Source: Alphaproteobacteria bacterium
Lineage (GTDB): Bacteria; Pseudomonadota; Alphaproteobacteria; Sphingomonadales; Kordiimonadaceae
Assembly (NCBI GenBank): GCA_021774695.1
Contig: JAJFIU010000162.1
Location: 124,001-188,000 of the forward strand
DNA length: 64,000 bases
Reading direction: 5' to 3'
In this document: piece after piece, positions 8,546-18,611 of the stretch
Position numbering within the stretch: position 1 is the first letter of the stretch
Layout of the letters: every line of letters begins with the position of its first letter
Notes under the pieces: model-generated
Databases searched by the model: none
Told to the model about the DNA's origin: nothing
The model's input: only the letters and a program-made list of their open reading frames with translations
Translations under genes and position numbers: made by a program

Positions 8546-10285
8546 ATGACCGCCGCCATTGATAAAATCGCTGGCTTTGTTTCTGCCGCGCCGCTGACGC
8601 GGTCTACCCTGCGGCGGGATACCAGCCGCCATATGCTGGCTGGTGCCCTGAAAGCTGGCTCCAAAATGATCCGTGAATGGGGATACGGCCTCAGCCTGTA
8701 TGACGTTCGCCTGAAGGGGCGCTATCCACTGCAATTGCTGGGCAGCCCTGATGACCCGGCGCCCGGAAACGCCACATTGGGTTCGGCCATTCTTGGCGGT
8801 GATATGCTTTTTGAGGGCGAGCAGCACGCCCTCCATGAAGGCTTCTGGACCGACATTGAAAAGGCAACGCCCGAGTTTCGGCGCTATGCCCACTCGTTTC
8901 ACTGGCTGCAGGACCTTGCCCATGTGGGCGACCAGATAAGAGCGCGCGACGCCGCAGAAACCATTCTTGGCTGGTGGCTGGAAAATGGCAGTGGCTGGCA
9001 CCGGGAGATTTGGCAAAGCGAAACGCTGGCGCGGCGGTTTATCAACTGGTCAACTCACGCACCGCTTATCCTGTCGTCTGACGATTCTATTTACCGGTCA
9101 AAAATATTGCACGCTATGGCGCGCCAATTGAGGCACCTTTCCCGCTGCGCCCAAGACGCCGCTGAAGGATTGCCCCAAATATATACTGCAACTGCTTTAA
9201 CACTTGGTGGTTTGTTGTTGCCGGGCGGCGCCAACTGGCTGATGCGCGGCCTGCGCCTGCTGGAAAAAACGGTCAGAGCCTTTGTGCTGCCCGACGGCGG
9301 CCCAGCCAGCCGAAATGCGGCCGATGCTATCCGCACCATGCAAATGCTTGTTTTGGTGCGTAACACATTCATTGATGTAAACGCGGACTTACCGCCGTGG
9401 GTTCAGGTGACACTGGATAAGCTGGCGCCTTTTGTTCGCACCATGCGACACGGCGATGGCAGTTTTGCTCATATTGGCGGCGTATCAGCCGAAGGCGGAC
9501 ACGGCACAGATGCCATTCTTGCGGCCAGTGAAGCCAAGGGCAAGGCCACTGAAAACGCAGCCCATTCCGGGGTTCAGCGCGTGGTGGCAGGAGCCAATTG
9601 CCTGATTATCGACGCGGGCACACCTGCGCCCAGCGCGCTTTCAGGAAGGGCTGCGGCAGCAACCGGTGCTTTTGAATTTTCGGTTGGTCAGGAACGGCTG
9701 GTTGTTAACATGGGGCCAGCAAGTACGCGCGGACCCATGCCCGAGCTTGCCGCTATGGCCAGATCAACAGCAGCCAACACCGCGCTTGTTGTCGGCGACA
9801 CCAACAGCAACAAGATCAGAGATGACGGCCTTGTAGGCGCGGGGGTAAGCGAAACCCAAACCACGCGCGAAAACCTTAACGACGGCGTATCGGTTAAAGT
9901 GATCCACAACGGATATGAGAAACGCTTCGGCGTTTTGCATGAACGAACCCTTGTGCTCAACAGCGACGGCAAAAAATTAAAAGGTCAGGACCGCCTGTCT
10001 GGCCGCAAGTTGAAAAAGATCGCCGGGCAAACTATTACGCTCAGATTTCATCTTCACCCCGGCGTTCAGGCCTTCAAGGCCCCAGACGGCAGAGTGTCGT
10101 TGGAAACCCGCGGTGGCAAAACCTGGATTTTTGATATCGACGATGAAAATGCAGAGATAGAAGACAGCTTGTATCTGGCCCAGCGTGACAACCCCGTGGC
10201 CAGCAAGCAAATTACCGTGTCGGCAAATGCAGCTGGCGACAAGCCAATAGTATTTAACTGGACCCTAAGTGAAATTAGCGTTTAA
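8546..10285 (+). CDS. Heparinase II/III family protein
   Basis: A 579-residue protein with an N-terminal alpha/alpha-toroid region (residues ~40-330, many Trp-containing helices such as FHWLQDLAH and ARRFINWSTHAPLIL) and a C-terminal heparinase II/III-like beta-sandwich (from about 370: AFEFSVGQERLVVNMGP). Family members cleave uronic-acid polysaccharides or act on related glycans. No secretion signal is visible, which is unusual for a polysaccharide lyase, though common for the copies found next to purH in alphaproteobacteria. The substrate is unknown. It follows rpe by 6 bases and precedes purH by 39. Confidence 0.85.
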   Translation: MTAAIDKIAGFVSAAPLTRSTLRRDTSRHMLAGALKAGSKMIREWGYGLSLYDVRLKGRYPLQLLGSPDDPAPGNATLGSAILGGDMLFEGEQHALHEGFWTDIEKATPEFRRYAHSFHWLQDLAHVGDQIRARDAAETILGWWLENGSGWHREIWQSETLARRFINWSTHAPLILSSDDSIYRSKILHAMARQLRHLSRCAQDAAEGLPQIYTATALTLGGLLLPGGANWLMRGLRLLEKTVRAFVLPDGGPASRNAADAIRTMQMLVLVRNTFIDVNADLPPWVQVTLDKLAPFVRTMRHGDGSFAHIGGVSAEGGHGTDAILAASEAKGKATENAAHSGVQRVVAGANCLIIDAGTPAPSALSGRAAAATGAFEFSVGQERLVVNMGPASTRGPMPELAAMARSTAANTALVVGDTNSNKIRDDGLVGAGVSETQTTRENLNDGVSVKVIHNGYEKRFGVLHERTLVLNSDGKKLKGQDRLSGRKLKKIAGQTITLRFHLHPGVQAFKAPDGRVSLETRGGKTWIFDIDDENAEIEDSLYLAQRDNPVASKQITVSANAAGDKPIVFNWTLSEISV

Positions 10286-10324
10286 GGCGAACGCTATCAC
10301 CATCTTTAGAAAGCCATTCAATCC

Positions 10325-11905
10325 ATGACAACCGTTTCGATCAAGCGCGCCCTTGTTTCCGTTTCCGATAAAACCGGCCTAATTGAGCTGGGAAAAGCCC
10401 TTGATAAAGCGGGCGTAGAAATCCTGTCCACCGGTGGGTCAGCGGGAGCGCTACGCGATGCCGGGGTTCCGGTTATCGAAGTTGCTGACCATACCGGTTT
10501 CCCGGAAATGATGGACGGCCGGGTAAAAACCCTTCACCCCAAAATCCACGGCGGCCTCTTGGCGCTGCGTGACAACGAAACACACACTGCCGCCATGCGT
10601 GACCACGACATCAGCGCCATTGATCTGGTTGCGATCAACCTTTACCCGTTTGAGGCAACTGTTGCATCGGGTGCAGATTTCGAAACCTGCATTGAAAACA
10701 TCGATATCGGCGGACCTGCAATGGTTCGTTCTGCCGCCAAAAACCACGGGTTTGTCACTATCATTACCGACCCCGATGATTACGGTCCGGTGATCGCTGA
10801 GTTAGAGGAAGCGGGCGGCACCAGTCTGGATACCCGCCGCAAACTGGCGGCCAAAGCTTATAGCCGAACTGCTTCCTATGATGCTGCCATCGCCGCCTGG
10901 TTCGCTGAACAAAACAATGAGACCTTCCCTGATCGCATGCCATTTGCTGGAACCAAGATACAGGAGTGTCGCTACGGCGAGAACCCCCATCAGGTGGCTG
11001 CTTTTTACCGCAACAGTGAAAACCGGGCCGGCATTGCCACCGCCATCCAGCATCAGGGCAAGGAACTCTCATACAATAATCTGAATGACACTGACGCGGC
11101 GTTTGAACTGGTTAGCGAGTTTGAGGGCGGCACGCCCACGGTTGCTATCATCAAACACGCCAACCCATGCGGCGTTGCCACCGGGCCGTCCCTATTGGAG
11201 GCTTACCAGAAGGCTTTAAAGTGCGACCCGGTATCTGCCTTCGGCGGCATTGTTGCGCTAAACGACACACTGGACGCTCACACCGCTGAGGCGATCATCA
11301 AAGTCTTTACCGAAGTTATCATCGCTCCGGATGCCACGGATGCCGCCAAAGCCATCATCGGTGCGAAAAAGAACCTGCGGTTGCTCACCACTGGCGGGAT
11401 GGCCGACCCACTGCAACCAGCCAAAATGGTCAAAACCGTTGCGGGCGGCTATCTGGTGCAAAACCGCGACACCGGCAGCATTACGGCGAGCGACCTGAAA
11501 GTCGTAACCAAACGCCAACCCACCGAGCAAGAAATGAAAGACATGTTGTTCGCTTTCAAAGTGGGCAAACATGTAAAATCAAACGCCATTGTTTATGTGC
11601 GCGGCGGCATGACCGTGGGCGTAGGGGCGGGCCAGATGAACCGCCGTGACAGCAGCCGGATAGCCGCTTTACGCGCTGGAGAAGCCGCCGAGATGGCAGG
11701 CGACGCGGAAAGCCTGGCCAAAGGAAGCGTTGTTGCCTCTGATGCCTTTTTCCCATTTGCTGACGGCTTACTCGCTGCGGCAGAGGCCGGTGCAACTGCA
11801 GTGATCCAGCCGGGCGGTTCGATGCGCGATCAGGACGTGATTGATGCGGCAGACGAGGCAGGCCTGGCGATGGTCTTTACCGGCATGCGCCATTTCCGCC
11901 ACTAA
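10325..11905 (+). CDS. purH: Bifunctional AICAR transformylase / IMP cyclohydrolase
   Basis: Catalyses the last two steps of IMP synthesis: formylation of AICAR using 10-formyl-THF, then ring closure. The 526-residue protein has the MGS-like cyclohydrolase domain (residues 1-~195; [41 protein letters not shown]) and the transformylase domain ([10 protein letters not shown] near 276-284; [20 protein letters not shown]-like [12 protein letters not shown]; and a C-terminal [11 protein letters not shown]). All catalytic signatures are present and the length is standard. Confidence 0.98.
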   Translation: MTTVSIKRALVSVSDKTGLIELGKALDKAGVEILSTGGSAGALRDAGVPVIEVADHTGFPEMMDGRVKTLHPKIHGGLLALRDNETHTAAMRDHDISAIDLVAINLYPFEATVASGADFETCIENIDIGGPAMVRSAAKNHGFVTIITDPDDYGPVIAELEEAGGTSLDTRRKLAAKAYSRTASYDAAIAAWFAEQNNETFPDRMPFAGTKIQECRYGENPHQVAAFYRNSENRAGIATAIQHQGKELSYNNLNDTDAAFELVSEFEGGTPTVAIIKHANPCGVATGPSLLEAYQKALKCDPVSAFGGIVALNDTLDAHTAEAIIKVFTEVIIAPDATDAAKAIIGAKKNLRLLTTGGMADPLQPAKMVKTVAGGYLVQNRDTGSITASDLKVVTKRQPTEQEMKDMLFAFKVGKHVKSNAIVYVRGGMTVGVGAGQMNRRDSSRIAALRAGEAAEMAGDAESLAKGSVVASDAFFPFADGLLAAAEAGATAVIQPGGSMRDQDVIDAADEAGLAMVFTGMRHFRH

Positions 11906-11935
11906 AAGTGGCAACCTCTGAGGTGGTCTTGTGAG

Positions 11936-12343
11936 CTAAGAAAGCGCTTTTTTAAGCTTAGCAATCATCGCCTCTAGTTCGTTCGGTGCGTAGGCCTCTG
12001 TAGGTACTTTGCCCCACACCGGACCGGGCCACGCCGAGTCGTTCTCATAGCGAGCGATTACATGGATATGCAGCTGCGGCACCATATTACCCAGCGCTGC
12101 CACATTCATTTTGTCCGCCTTGAACAAACGCTGCATTGCCCGTGAAACCTGGGTGATTTCGCTCACTAGCATCTGTTGATCACCAGGGGATAGGTCATGC
12201 ATTTCGCGCAGATCAAGCCGTTTCGGCACCATAACCACCCACGGATAGTTTTGGTCGTTCATCAGGAGAACTTGACACAAATCAAGGTCAACAAGGCCAA
12301 CTGTGTCAGAAACTAATTGTGGATGGAGCTGAATCTGGGTCAT
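11936..12343 (-). CDS. HIT-domain protein
   Basis: A 135-residue histidine-triad superfamily protein, predicted to act on nucleotidyl-phosphate bonds. The catalytic segment reads VPQLHIHVIAR, so the first His of the classic H-x-H-x-H is Gln while the two central His are kept. This is the usual form in this proteobacterial subgroup, which also shares the following DSAWPGPVWG. YPWVVMVPKR near residue 35 is another family block. It is convergent with purH and divergent from the GNAT gene. The substrate is unknown. Confidence 0.85.
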   Translation of the reverse strand: MTQIQLHPQLVSDTVGLVDLDLCQVLLMNDQNYPWVVMVPKRLDLREMHDLSPGDQQMLVSEITQVSRAMQRLFKADKMNVAALGNMVPQLHIHVIARYENDSAWPGPVWGKVPTEAYAPNELEAMIAKLKKALS

Positions 12344-12381
12344 ACTGACTCTGGGTTGTAGGCATCATTCTTGAGGTTATC

Positions 12382-12852
12382 ATGTCTCGTTTTCACAAGC
12401 TGCGCAAGGCGACGACCGATGATATATTTTTCATTCGGGCTTTGGAAATGGATCCGGCCAATGTTTTTGTCCATTGCTGGGACGAAGAAACCCATCGCAA
12501 AAATATAGCAGACCCCCTTTTTCATTACTTGATAGCTGAAGGCATACAAGGCACAGCGCTTGGCTATGCCATCTTAGTTGAAAATGAATCTGGTATCGTC
12601 GAATGGCGCCGTATTATTGTTGCCCGCCGCGACGACGGCATTGGCAGTGCATTCATGCAAGCCGTCATTGACGCTTTCACCGGCGACGGTGCGTCTATGC
12701 TTTGGCTGGATGTTTACGAGGAAAACCAACGGGCGCGACATGTCTATAGTTCAAAGGGTTTCAAAGAGGTGCGAACCGAGCCGCTTGCCAGCGACCCCAG
12801 TGTAACCCTGGTGATAATGGAACTGCCTCTCAGTTCAATCAATGCCACCTGA
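12382..12852 (+). CDS. GNAT-family N-acetyltransferase
   Basis: A 156-residue single-domain acetyltransferase. Acetyl-CoA-binding features: IVEWRRIIVARRDDGIGSAF (about residues 72-91) and the C-terminal WLDVYEENQRARHVYSSKGF, typical of GNAT motif B. RimI-like in shape, but the substrate cannot be told. GAGG lies a few bases before the ATG. It is followed by the DUF6445-like pair on the same strand. Confidence 0.85.
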   Translation: MSRFHKLRKATTDDIFFIRALEMDPANVFVHCWDEETHRKNIADPLFHYLIAEGIQGTALGYAILVENESGIVEWRRIIVARRDDGIGSAFMQAVIDAFTGDGASMLWLDVYEENQRARHVYSSKGFKEVRTEPLASDPSVTLVIMELPLSSINAT

Positions 12853-12951
12853 ACGACGCAATCAAGCCACTGGATACAATCACAAAAGCATAAATCTTTT
12901 GGATTTTACCCGCTAATATTCTATTGCTTTCGCAGGAGTAGATAACCCGGC

Positions 12952-13581
12952 ATGATACGATCCTTTTACATTATTGATGATTTTTTGGGCGACCCGCATC
13001 AATTGAGAAATTTGGCGCTACAACAGGACTACCCCGTTTATGACGAATTGCCCCGTTTTCCAGGGCGTAATTCGAAATACAAACAAATCATCAACGGACT
13101 CGACCAGAAGATTTCTGAAATCGTCGGTGAGCCATTGGTGCCTGTACCGGGCACGTCATACGCTAAATTTCGCGTCGCCCTAGAAGGTGAAAAAGGCACA
13201 CATAGTGTTCACATTGACAATGCCCATTGGACAGCAATCCTTTATCTGACACTGCCCGAGCATTGTCGCGACGGCACTCATTTATTCCGTCATTTGCCAA
13301 CAGGCACCGACCGGGCACCCTACTTCAGGCATGAGTATGAAAAATACGGCTCTACCAATCAGCAAGAGCTGCTTGATAAAACCGTTAACGCGCACTCCAA
13401 CGACCCCAGCAAATGGGAAAAAATCATGACCATCCCCATGCGGTTTAACCGGATGATTTTGATGCGCCCGCAACATTGGCATGACGCCGGTATTAGTTTT
13501 GGTGACAGCGTAGAAAATGGTCGGCTGGTTTATCTGAGTTTTTTCAATCACGCAGACACCATGCGGACAGGCAGCTTATGA
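12952..13581 (+). CDS. DUF6445-like protein, copy 1
   Basis: A 209-residue protein of the family whose members open with a 'DDFLGDP..LR..A' block (here IIDDFLGDPHQLRNLAL). It carries VHIDNAHWTAILYLTLP near residue 85, GTHLFRH near 107, and a late HWHDAGISFGD near 180. The HxD plus distal His pattern and the jelly-roll-like spacing suggest a 2-oxoglutarate/Fe(II)-oxygenase-like fold, which is an inference. In other proteobacteria such genes occur near SapC-like proteins, tryptophan halogenases and TonB receptors; none is here. The stop overlaps the next start (ATGA). Confidence 0.7.
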   Translation: MIRSFYIIDDFLGDPHQLRNLALQQDYPVYDELPRFPGRNSKYKQIINGLDQKISEIVGEPLVPVPGTSYAKFRVALEGEKGTHSVHIDNAHWTAILYLTLPEHCRDGTHLFRHLPTGTDRAPYFRHEYEKYGSTNQQELLDKTVNAHSNDPSKWEKIMTIPMRFNRMILMRPQHWHDAGISFGDSVENGRLVYLSFFNHADTMRTGSL

Positions 13582-14210
13582 TCAGGTCAGTAATTGTTGT
13601 AGATGATTTTCTGGGGGACCCTCAGGCGCTGCGCGACGCTGCGCTGGAACAAAATTACCCCACACTGGAAACGCCGCAGTTTTATCCGGGCCGCGATTCC
13701 GAGTATCCGCAACATATCAACGGTTACGACCAAAAAATTGCTGAACTTATCGGTGAACCGGTGGTGCCGGTGCCAGCCAGCTCGCACGAGCATTTCCGAC
13801 TGGCGCTGGAGGGTGACATGGGTTCTGAAGGCGTGCATATCGATAATGTGCACTGGACCGCAATTTTATACCTGACCCTGCCGGAACATTGCCAGGGCGG
13901 CACCCATCTTTTTCGCCATATTGAAACCGACACCGACCACGCGCCCTATAATTCAGCCGAATTGGCAGAACTTAGGTTTTCATCCCAGCAACAATTTCTC
14001 GATGATGTGATCAACAAGAACACCAACGACCGCAGCAAATGGGAAGAATTGATGACTGTTCCGATGCGCTTCAACCGCTTGGTCATTATCAAGCCGCAAC
14101 AATATCATGATGCCGGGATCAGCTTCGGCGACAGCGCTGAAAATGGCAGGTTGATTTACGTCTGTGCCTACAATTACCCTGATGCCAGCAAAATGACTTA
14201 CCCCGAATGA
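13578..14210 (+). CDS. DUF6445-like protein, copy 2 (tandem paralogue)
   Basis: A 210-residue paralogue of the gene just upstream, co-linear over its whole length: VVDDFLGDPQALRDAAL, a near-identical INGYDQKIAELIGEPVVPVP block, VHIDNVHWTAILYLTLP, GGTHLFRH, MTVPMRFNRLVIIKP and YHDAGISFGDSAENGRL. The metal-ligand-like residues (HxD, distal His) are kept in both. Roughly half of the positions agree by eye, so the duplication is old and both copies are probably functional. It starts 4 bases inside the upstream gene (ATGA) and is therefore translationally coupled. A 14-bp duplication covers its stop codon. Confidence 0.7.
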   Translation: MIRSVIVVDDFLGDPQALRDAALEQNYPTLETPQFYPGRDSEYPQHINGYDQKIAELIGEPVVPVPASSHEHFRLALEGDMGSEGVHIDNVHWTAILYLTLPEHCQGGTHLFRHIETDTDHAPYNSAELAELRFSSQQQFLDDVINKNTNDRSKWEELMTVPMRFNRLVIIKPQQYHDAGISFGDSAENGRLIYVCAYNYPDASKMTYPE

Positions 14211-14233
14211 ATTGACCAAAATGAATTGACTAA
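14206..14233. repeat. 14-bp tandem duplication over a stop codon
   Basis: AATGAATTGACCAA is followed directly by AATGAATTGACTAA. The first copy contains the stop codon (14208-14210) of DUF6445 copy 2. The second lies in the gap before the amidohydrolase. Confidence 0.85.
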
Positions 14234-14261
14234 CACGCAAAACCACCAAAAGGATACCGTC

Positions 14262-15632
14262 ATGACCCGATTTTTTCTTGCCCTTTCCATAGCGTTGGCA
14301 GGCAGTTTGACCGTTACCGCGCAGGAAAACACAGACGGTCGTTACGCCATAGTCGGCGGTATGATGGTCGACGGGTATGAAGCGCCGCCAGTGCACAATT
14401 CAGTGATTATAATTGAGGGCAATCGTATCATTGCCGCCGGACCGGCCCACGAGGTAAGCGTACCAGACGGTATTCCGGTTATCGACGCGCGCGGCAAAAC
14501 CGTTATGCCGGGCCTGATTGATCTGCACATCCATCTGGACCTGATCGGTCACGGAGATTACGACGAATATTATAATTTCCTCGGTGGCACCAAGCGATTG
14601 CCAGAAGTGATGCCGATCGCCGCCAAACATATGATGCGCGCGGGTGTAACCACTGGCGTCGACCTTGGCAGCCCGTATGACATTCTGGCGGTGCGCGATA
14701 AGATCCGGTCCGGGGTCATCCCCGGCCCACGGCTTATAATCTCCGGCCCCTGGATAACCCGCATCAAGCTGGACGGCGTACCTGATAGTTATCAGGTGGT
14801 TATCAACAGCCCCGAGGAAGCGGCAGCCAAAACACTGGAGCTGATTGATGCCGGGTCCGATGTTATCAAAACCTGGCTGGGCCTAACCCGCGACGATTTG
14901 AAAGCAGTGGTAAAGGCCGCACACAGCCGCGGCGTGAAGGTGCATTCACACCTATATAAAGTACCCGCGATGGAAGACGCCATTGCAGCGGGCGTTGATG
15001 TGCTGCAGCATGTGGGCAGCGCCAAAATGCCGCCTTACCCGGATGCGCTTCTGCGCAAAATTGCCGAGGACCGCATCCCTGTTGTGCAAACCATTGCCCA
15101 CCGCATCTGGGTATATCCGGCAACCGAAGCCAACCCCGGGCGGTTGAACACGCCGGAATTGGAAGCTGACATGGCGCCTGATGTATTTGCGGAAATGCAG
15201 CGCAGCTTCAAAAACTTTCGGGCGCTATCTTATTTTCGGCACACGCCAGACGAAATTCGCTATTCGAAAGTCAACGCACGCCAGTTTATTGACGCCAATG
15301 CCTATATGGGGGTTGGCACCGACGCAGCGAGCCCGATGAATTTTCACACAGAGGCCATATGGCGCGAGATGTCAGCACTGGTTGACAGCGGCATGACGCC
15401 TGCTCGGGCAATCACTGCTGCCACCAAAACCGGCGCAGAAATTATCGGCATGGGCCGCGAGCTGGGCACGCTGGAAGCCGGTAAACTGGCCGATATTATC
15501 ATCATCGATGGTAATCCGCTCGCAGACATCAACACGCTGGATTATGTGGCGGTTACGATCAAAGGCGGCACTGTTTGGTATGACCCAAAATACACTACAG
15601 CAGCTCTCAAGGAAATTGGTCGCGCGTTTTAA
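14262..15632 (+). CDS. Exported amidohydrolase-family protein
   Basis: A 456-residue metal-dependent hydrolase with a signal peptide (MTRFFLALSIALAGSLTVTAQ, cut near residue 21), so it acts in the periplasm or outside. Seen: the amidohydrolase metal motif GLIDLHIHLDL (about residue 85), KVHSHLYK, VLQHVGS, the late GTDAASP with the catalytic Asp, and the C-terminal LEAGKLADIIIIDGNPL typical of imidazolonepropionase-like/prolidase-like members. The start is ATG 14262 with AAAAGGAT upstream; the in-frame ATG-like start at 14226 would spoil the signal peptide. It is probably co-transcribed with the DUF6445-like pair. The substrate (dipeptide or cyclic amide) is unknown. Confidence 0.85.
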   Translation: MTRFFLALSIALAGSLTVTAQENTDGRYAIVGGMMVDGYEAPPVHNSVIIIEGNRIIAAGPAHEVSVPDGIPVIDARGKTVMPGLIDLHIHLDLIGHGDYDEYYNFLGGTKRLPEVMPIAAKHMMRAGVTTGVDLGSPYDILAVRDKIRSGVIPGPRLIISGPWITRIKLDGVPDSYQVVINSPEEAAAKTLELIDAGSDVIKTWLGLTRDDLKAVVKAAHSRGVKVHSHLYKVPAMEDAIAAGVDVLQHVGSAKMPPYPDALLRKIAEDRIPVVQTIAHRIWVYPATEANPGRLNTPELEADMAPDVFAEMQRSFKNFRALSYFRHTPDEIRYSKVNARQFIDANAYMGVGTDAASPMNFHTEAIWREMSALVDSGMTPARAITAATKTGAEIIGMGRELGTLEAGKLADIIIIDGNPLADINTLDYVAVTIKGGTVWYDPKYTTAALKEIGRAF

Positions 15633-15870
15633 CAGGAAATTTTCGGTTTATTTGATCTCACCCGCACCGGTTTTTGTCAGGAGTGTTGGTCCGTGTGTGC
15701 CGACACCCTTGGCCAAAAACAGGCCGCGCTCTATAGTTTTTTTATCGCTACGATGGCTGCAATAAAATTGACGCCCCAGTCAGGTAATTATCGCCTACTG
15801 ATTATGATCGCTAGACGAAAAACATAGACGGATTCAACTATGGGTAGTTATAGTAGCTACAGAGAAATTT

Positions 15871-17163
15871 ATGCACAGCGCTAAAAAGCAAAACTCTTCT
15901 TGTCCTCTCCGTCCGCGCGAGGCCTACCGTCTGGTGCGCAGCCAAACTACAGCGCTGGCCGCTCCGCTTTCTGACGCCGATGCAACTGCACAATCGATGG
16001 AAGATGCCAGTCCGGCGAAATGGCATCTGGCCCATACCAGCTGGTTTTTTGAAACCTTCATTCTGGTGCCTTATCTGGATAGCTATCAAGTCTTTAACGA
16101 AGGTTTCGCCTATCTTTTCAACAGCTATTACGAGCAAGTGGGTGACCGGTTCCCGCGGCCAACGCGCGGGCTGTTAACCCGGCCGTCTCTGGATGAAGTC
16201 AATGCCTACCGCGCGCATGTTGACAAGGGGATGGGCCGGCTGTTTGACGAAAGTCCTACCAACGATATTATCTCGCTGATTGAGTTGGGCCTGCAACATG
16301 AAAAACAGCATCAGGAACTATTGCTAACCGATATTTTGCATCTGTTCGCCCAGAACCCGCTGCACCCGGCGTACCGCGAAGGCCAACCGCTCGGCGTCGC
16401 GTCTGCCAGCAGTGAGAGCGATAGCTGGACAGACTATGTCGGTGGCATCGTCCCGGTTGGCGCTGGGGATGGAACTGGCAGCGATGGATTTTCCTTCGAC
16501 TGCGAAACACCCCGCTTTGAGGTGTTGCTGCGTCCTTTCAGGTTGTGCAACCGGGCGGTCACCAACCGCCAATGGGCAGCTTTCATCGCAGACGGTGGCT
16601 ACAGCAACGCGGCGCTGTGGCTGTCTGACGGCATCGCCGTTGTGCGCAATCATGGTTGGCAAGCACCACTTTACTGGGGAAAACAGGCCGATGTTTGGTG
16701 GTCGATGACCCTGCGTGGTTACCAGCCCATCGATATGGACGCACCGGTAACCCATGTGAGCTACTATGAGGCCGACGCTTTTGCCACTTGGGCAGGCAAG
16801 CGTTTACCGACCGAGGCCGAGTGGGAACACGCAGCGGCGGACATGCCAGTTGACGGCAATTTTGCCGACAGCGGCCGCCTTAGACCCAAACCCCAACCAG
16901 CTTCATCGGACGACAAGGGTCCTGTTGGACTATTCGGCGATGTGTGGGAATGGACCGCAAGCGCGTTCCTGCCCTACCCCGGTTTCAAACCGGCGAGCGG
17001 CGCAGTCGGCGAATATAACGGCAAGTTCATGAGCGGCCAGATGGTGCTGCGCGGTGGTTCGTGTGCCAGTCCTGAAGGACATCTGCGCGCCAGTTACCGA
17101 AATTTTTTCCAACCCGAAAAACGCTGGCAGTTTTCTGGCCTGCGATTGGCAGAGGACGCATAA
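15871..17163 (+). CDS. egtB: Ergothioneine sulfoxide synthase EgtB
   Basis: A non-haem iron enzyme that joins hercynine to a thiol (gamma-glutamylcysteine or cysteine) with O2, forming the C-S bond of ergothioneine. At 430 residues it has the N-terminal DinB-like domain ([13 protein letters not shown], about 51-63) with the facial His triad completed by HxxxHxE at 143-149 (HEKQHQE). The C-terminal formylglycine-generating-enzyme-like domain follows ([56 protein letters not shown]). The thiol donor cannot be read from sequence; there is no egtA or egtC nearby. TAATG links it to egtD. Confidence 0.93.
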   Translation: MHSAKKQNSSCPLRPREAYRLVRSQTTALAAPLSDADATAQSMEDASPAKWHLAHTSWFFETFILVPYLDSYQVFNEGFAYLFNSYYEQVGDRFPRPTRGLLTRPSLDEVNAYRAHVDKGMGRLFDESPTNDIISLIELGLQHEKQHQELLLTDILHLFAQNPLHPAYREGQPLGVASASSESDSWTDYVGGIVPVGAGDGTGSDGFSFDCETPRFEVLLRPFRLCNRAVTNRQWAAFIADGGYSNAALWLSDGIAVVRNHGWQAPLYWGKQADVWWSMTLRGYQPIDMDAPVTHVSYYEADAFATWAGKRLPTEAEWEHAAADMPVDGNFADSGRLRPKPQPASSDDKGPVGLFGDVWEWTASAFLPYPGFKPASGAVGEYNGKFMSGQMVLRGGSCASPEGHLRASYRNFFQPEKRWQFSGLRLAEDA

Positions 17164-18119
17164 TGCGCGGCGACACACAAGATCAATCAGAAGACGACCA
17201 GCAAGCCGCCTTTTACCAGGATGTGGTAGCAGGCTTGTCACAAGCACAGAAAACACTGCCGTGCCGCTGGCTTTATGACGCCCAAGGTTCAGAACTATTT
17301 GAGGCGATTACTGAACTGCCGGAATATTACCCCACCCGCACCGAAGTAGCCATTTTCAAGCAGCATTTGCCTGCCATGGCAGCGGCTATCGGCGCTGAGG
17401 CGCATGTGGTGGAATTCGGCGCTGGTGCAGGCACCAAAACCCGGCTGTTGCTGGATGCGCTGACTGCCCCGAAAAGTTATGTTGCCATCGATATCTCGGC
17501 AGAGTTTCTGGCCGCATCCATGGCGACGCTGGCGGCGGATTTCCCGGCACTTGAGGTTATCCCAACCGTCGGTGACTTTATGAATGCATCCGATATGGCG
17601 GCAACGCAGCTACCCCAAGGCAACAGGCTGGCGTTTTTCCCCGGTTCGACCATCGGCAATTTGCTGGATTGCGAGATTGTAACCTTCCTGCACTCGGTGC
17701 GCACGGCGCTAGGCGCCAGCGGCAAGTTCCTGATCGGTTTTGATCTGGTCAAAAGCGAGGATATTCTGGTGCCAGCCTACGACGATGCGGCGGGCGTGAC
17801 CGCGGCCTTTAACCTTAATGTGTTGGCGCGTATCAACCGCGAACTTGGCGGCACGTTTGAAGAAGACAGCTTTACCCACGAAGCCCGCTGGAATGCCGGT
17901 GATGGCCGCATTGAAATGCATCTGGTCAGCCAGCGCGAGCAAACTGTCGCCGTGAACGGTGACCGTTTCGACTTCAAGAAGGGCGAGACTATCCACACGG
18001 AAAATTCTCGAAAGTTCAAGATGGATGGGTTCATGAAACTGGCGTCAGAAGCCGGTTGGACATTCAAAGAGACCTGGACTGACGGCAAGGGTTATTTCGC
18101 AGTCGCTCTAATGGAATAA
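17163..18119 (+). CDS. egtD: L-histidine N-alpha-trimethyltransferase EgtD
   Basis: Methylates histidine three times with SAM to give hercynine, the substrate of EgtB. The 318-residue protein has the family's N-terminal CRWLYDAQGSELFEAITELPEYYPTRTE pattern, the SAM motif VEFGAGAGTKTRLLL (about residues 83-97), FFPGSTIGNL and GFDLVKSEDIL, and a C-terminal domain with EDSFTHEARWN. The start codon overlaps the egtB stop by one base, so the two genes form a minimal ergothioneine operon. It ends at a strong palindromic terminator. Confidence 0.93.
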   Translation: MRGDTQDQSEDDQQAAFYQDVVAGLSQAQKTLPCRWLYDAQGSELFEAITELPEYYPTRTEVAIFKQHLPAMAAAIGAEAHVVEFGAGAGTKTRLLLDALTAPKSYVAIDISAEFLAASMATLAADFPALEVIPTVGDFMNASDMAATQLPQGNRLAFFPGSTIGNLLDCEIVTFLHSVRTALGASGKFLIGFDLVKSEDILVPAYDDAAGVTAAFNLNVLARINRELGGTFEEDSFTHEARWNAGDGRIEMHLVSQREQTVAVNGDRFDFKKGETIHTENSRKFKMDGFMKLASEAGWTFKETWTDGKGYFAVALME

Positions 18120-18122
18120 AAA

Positions 18123-18150
18123 AAGGCGGAAAGAATATTCTTTCCGCCTT
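18123..18150. terminator. Bidirectional intrinsic terminator
   Basis: Perfect 13-bp arms AAGGCGGAAAGAA and TTCTTTCCGCCTT with a 2-base centre, directly after egtD (stop 18117-18119). An A-run precedes it, so it can also stop transcripts from the convergent small gene at 18176. Confidence 0.85.
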
Positions 18151-18175
18151 CTAACATTAGCAAGACTGTGGGGCG

Positions 18176-18535
18176 CTACTTCGTGCCGTCGTCGTCCTTG
18201 TCTTTCTTACCCTTCTTTTCTTTCTTCATCTTTTCGGCTTTGTCTTTGCCTTTCATCGCTTTCTTTTCGGCTTTCATTTCCGCTTTATGGGCCATTTTTT
18301 CAGCTTTTTCTTTGCCTTTTGCCATTGCCTTTGTGCATTTTTCTTCAGCTTTGGCTTTATCTTCGTCAGTTCCTTCGGCGGCTTCTGTTTTAGCATTTTC
18401 ACACTGCATTTCGGCGCGCGCCATCGGGTCTTTCATCTTGTGTTTTTTATCACCGTGGTGATCAAGGGCAAAAGCACCCGCGCTAAAACCAAGCGCCAAT
18501 GCGGCAACAAGCCCGCTTTTCAAAATCATTCTCAT
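18176..18535 (-). CDS. Small Lys/Ala/Glu-rich exported protein
   Basis: About 119 residues: a signal peptide (MRMILKSGLVAALALGFSAGAFA, cut near residue 23) followed by a very highly charged mature part with two Cys (MQCENAK and EEKCTKAM). It then becomes a low-complexity run of Lys-, Ala-, Met- and Glu-rich heptad-like repeats ending in a KKDKDDD tail. This is likely an alpha-helical periplasmic protein; I know no named family. The start at 18535 has GGAGAGACAG upstream, and a second ATG lies two codons on. A perfect palindrome about 80-100 bases upstream suggests repressor control. Confidence 0.65.
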   Translation of the reverse strand: MRMILKSGLVAALALGFSAGAFALDHHGDKKHKMKDPMARAEMQCENAKTEAAEGTDEDKAKAEEKCTKAMAKGKEKAEKMAHKAEMKAEKKAMKGKDKAEKMKKEKKGKKDKDDDGTK

Positions 18536-18611
18536 CTGTCTCTCCAATTCGTTAAAAATAGTAGAACCCCCATTGCGGCGCATGATAGCGGGCGGAAAGC
18601 TCATTGTCACT

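Noticed and set aside
11906-11935. Possible terminator between purH and the HIT gene
   Set aside because: The inverted repeat ACCTC/GAGGT has a one-base loop and no T-run.
11936-12343. HIT protein as catalytically dead because the first triad His is Gln
   Set aside because: QLHIHVIAR is the ordinary form in this subgroup, and the two central His are present.
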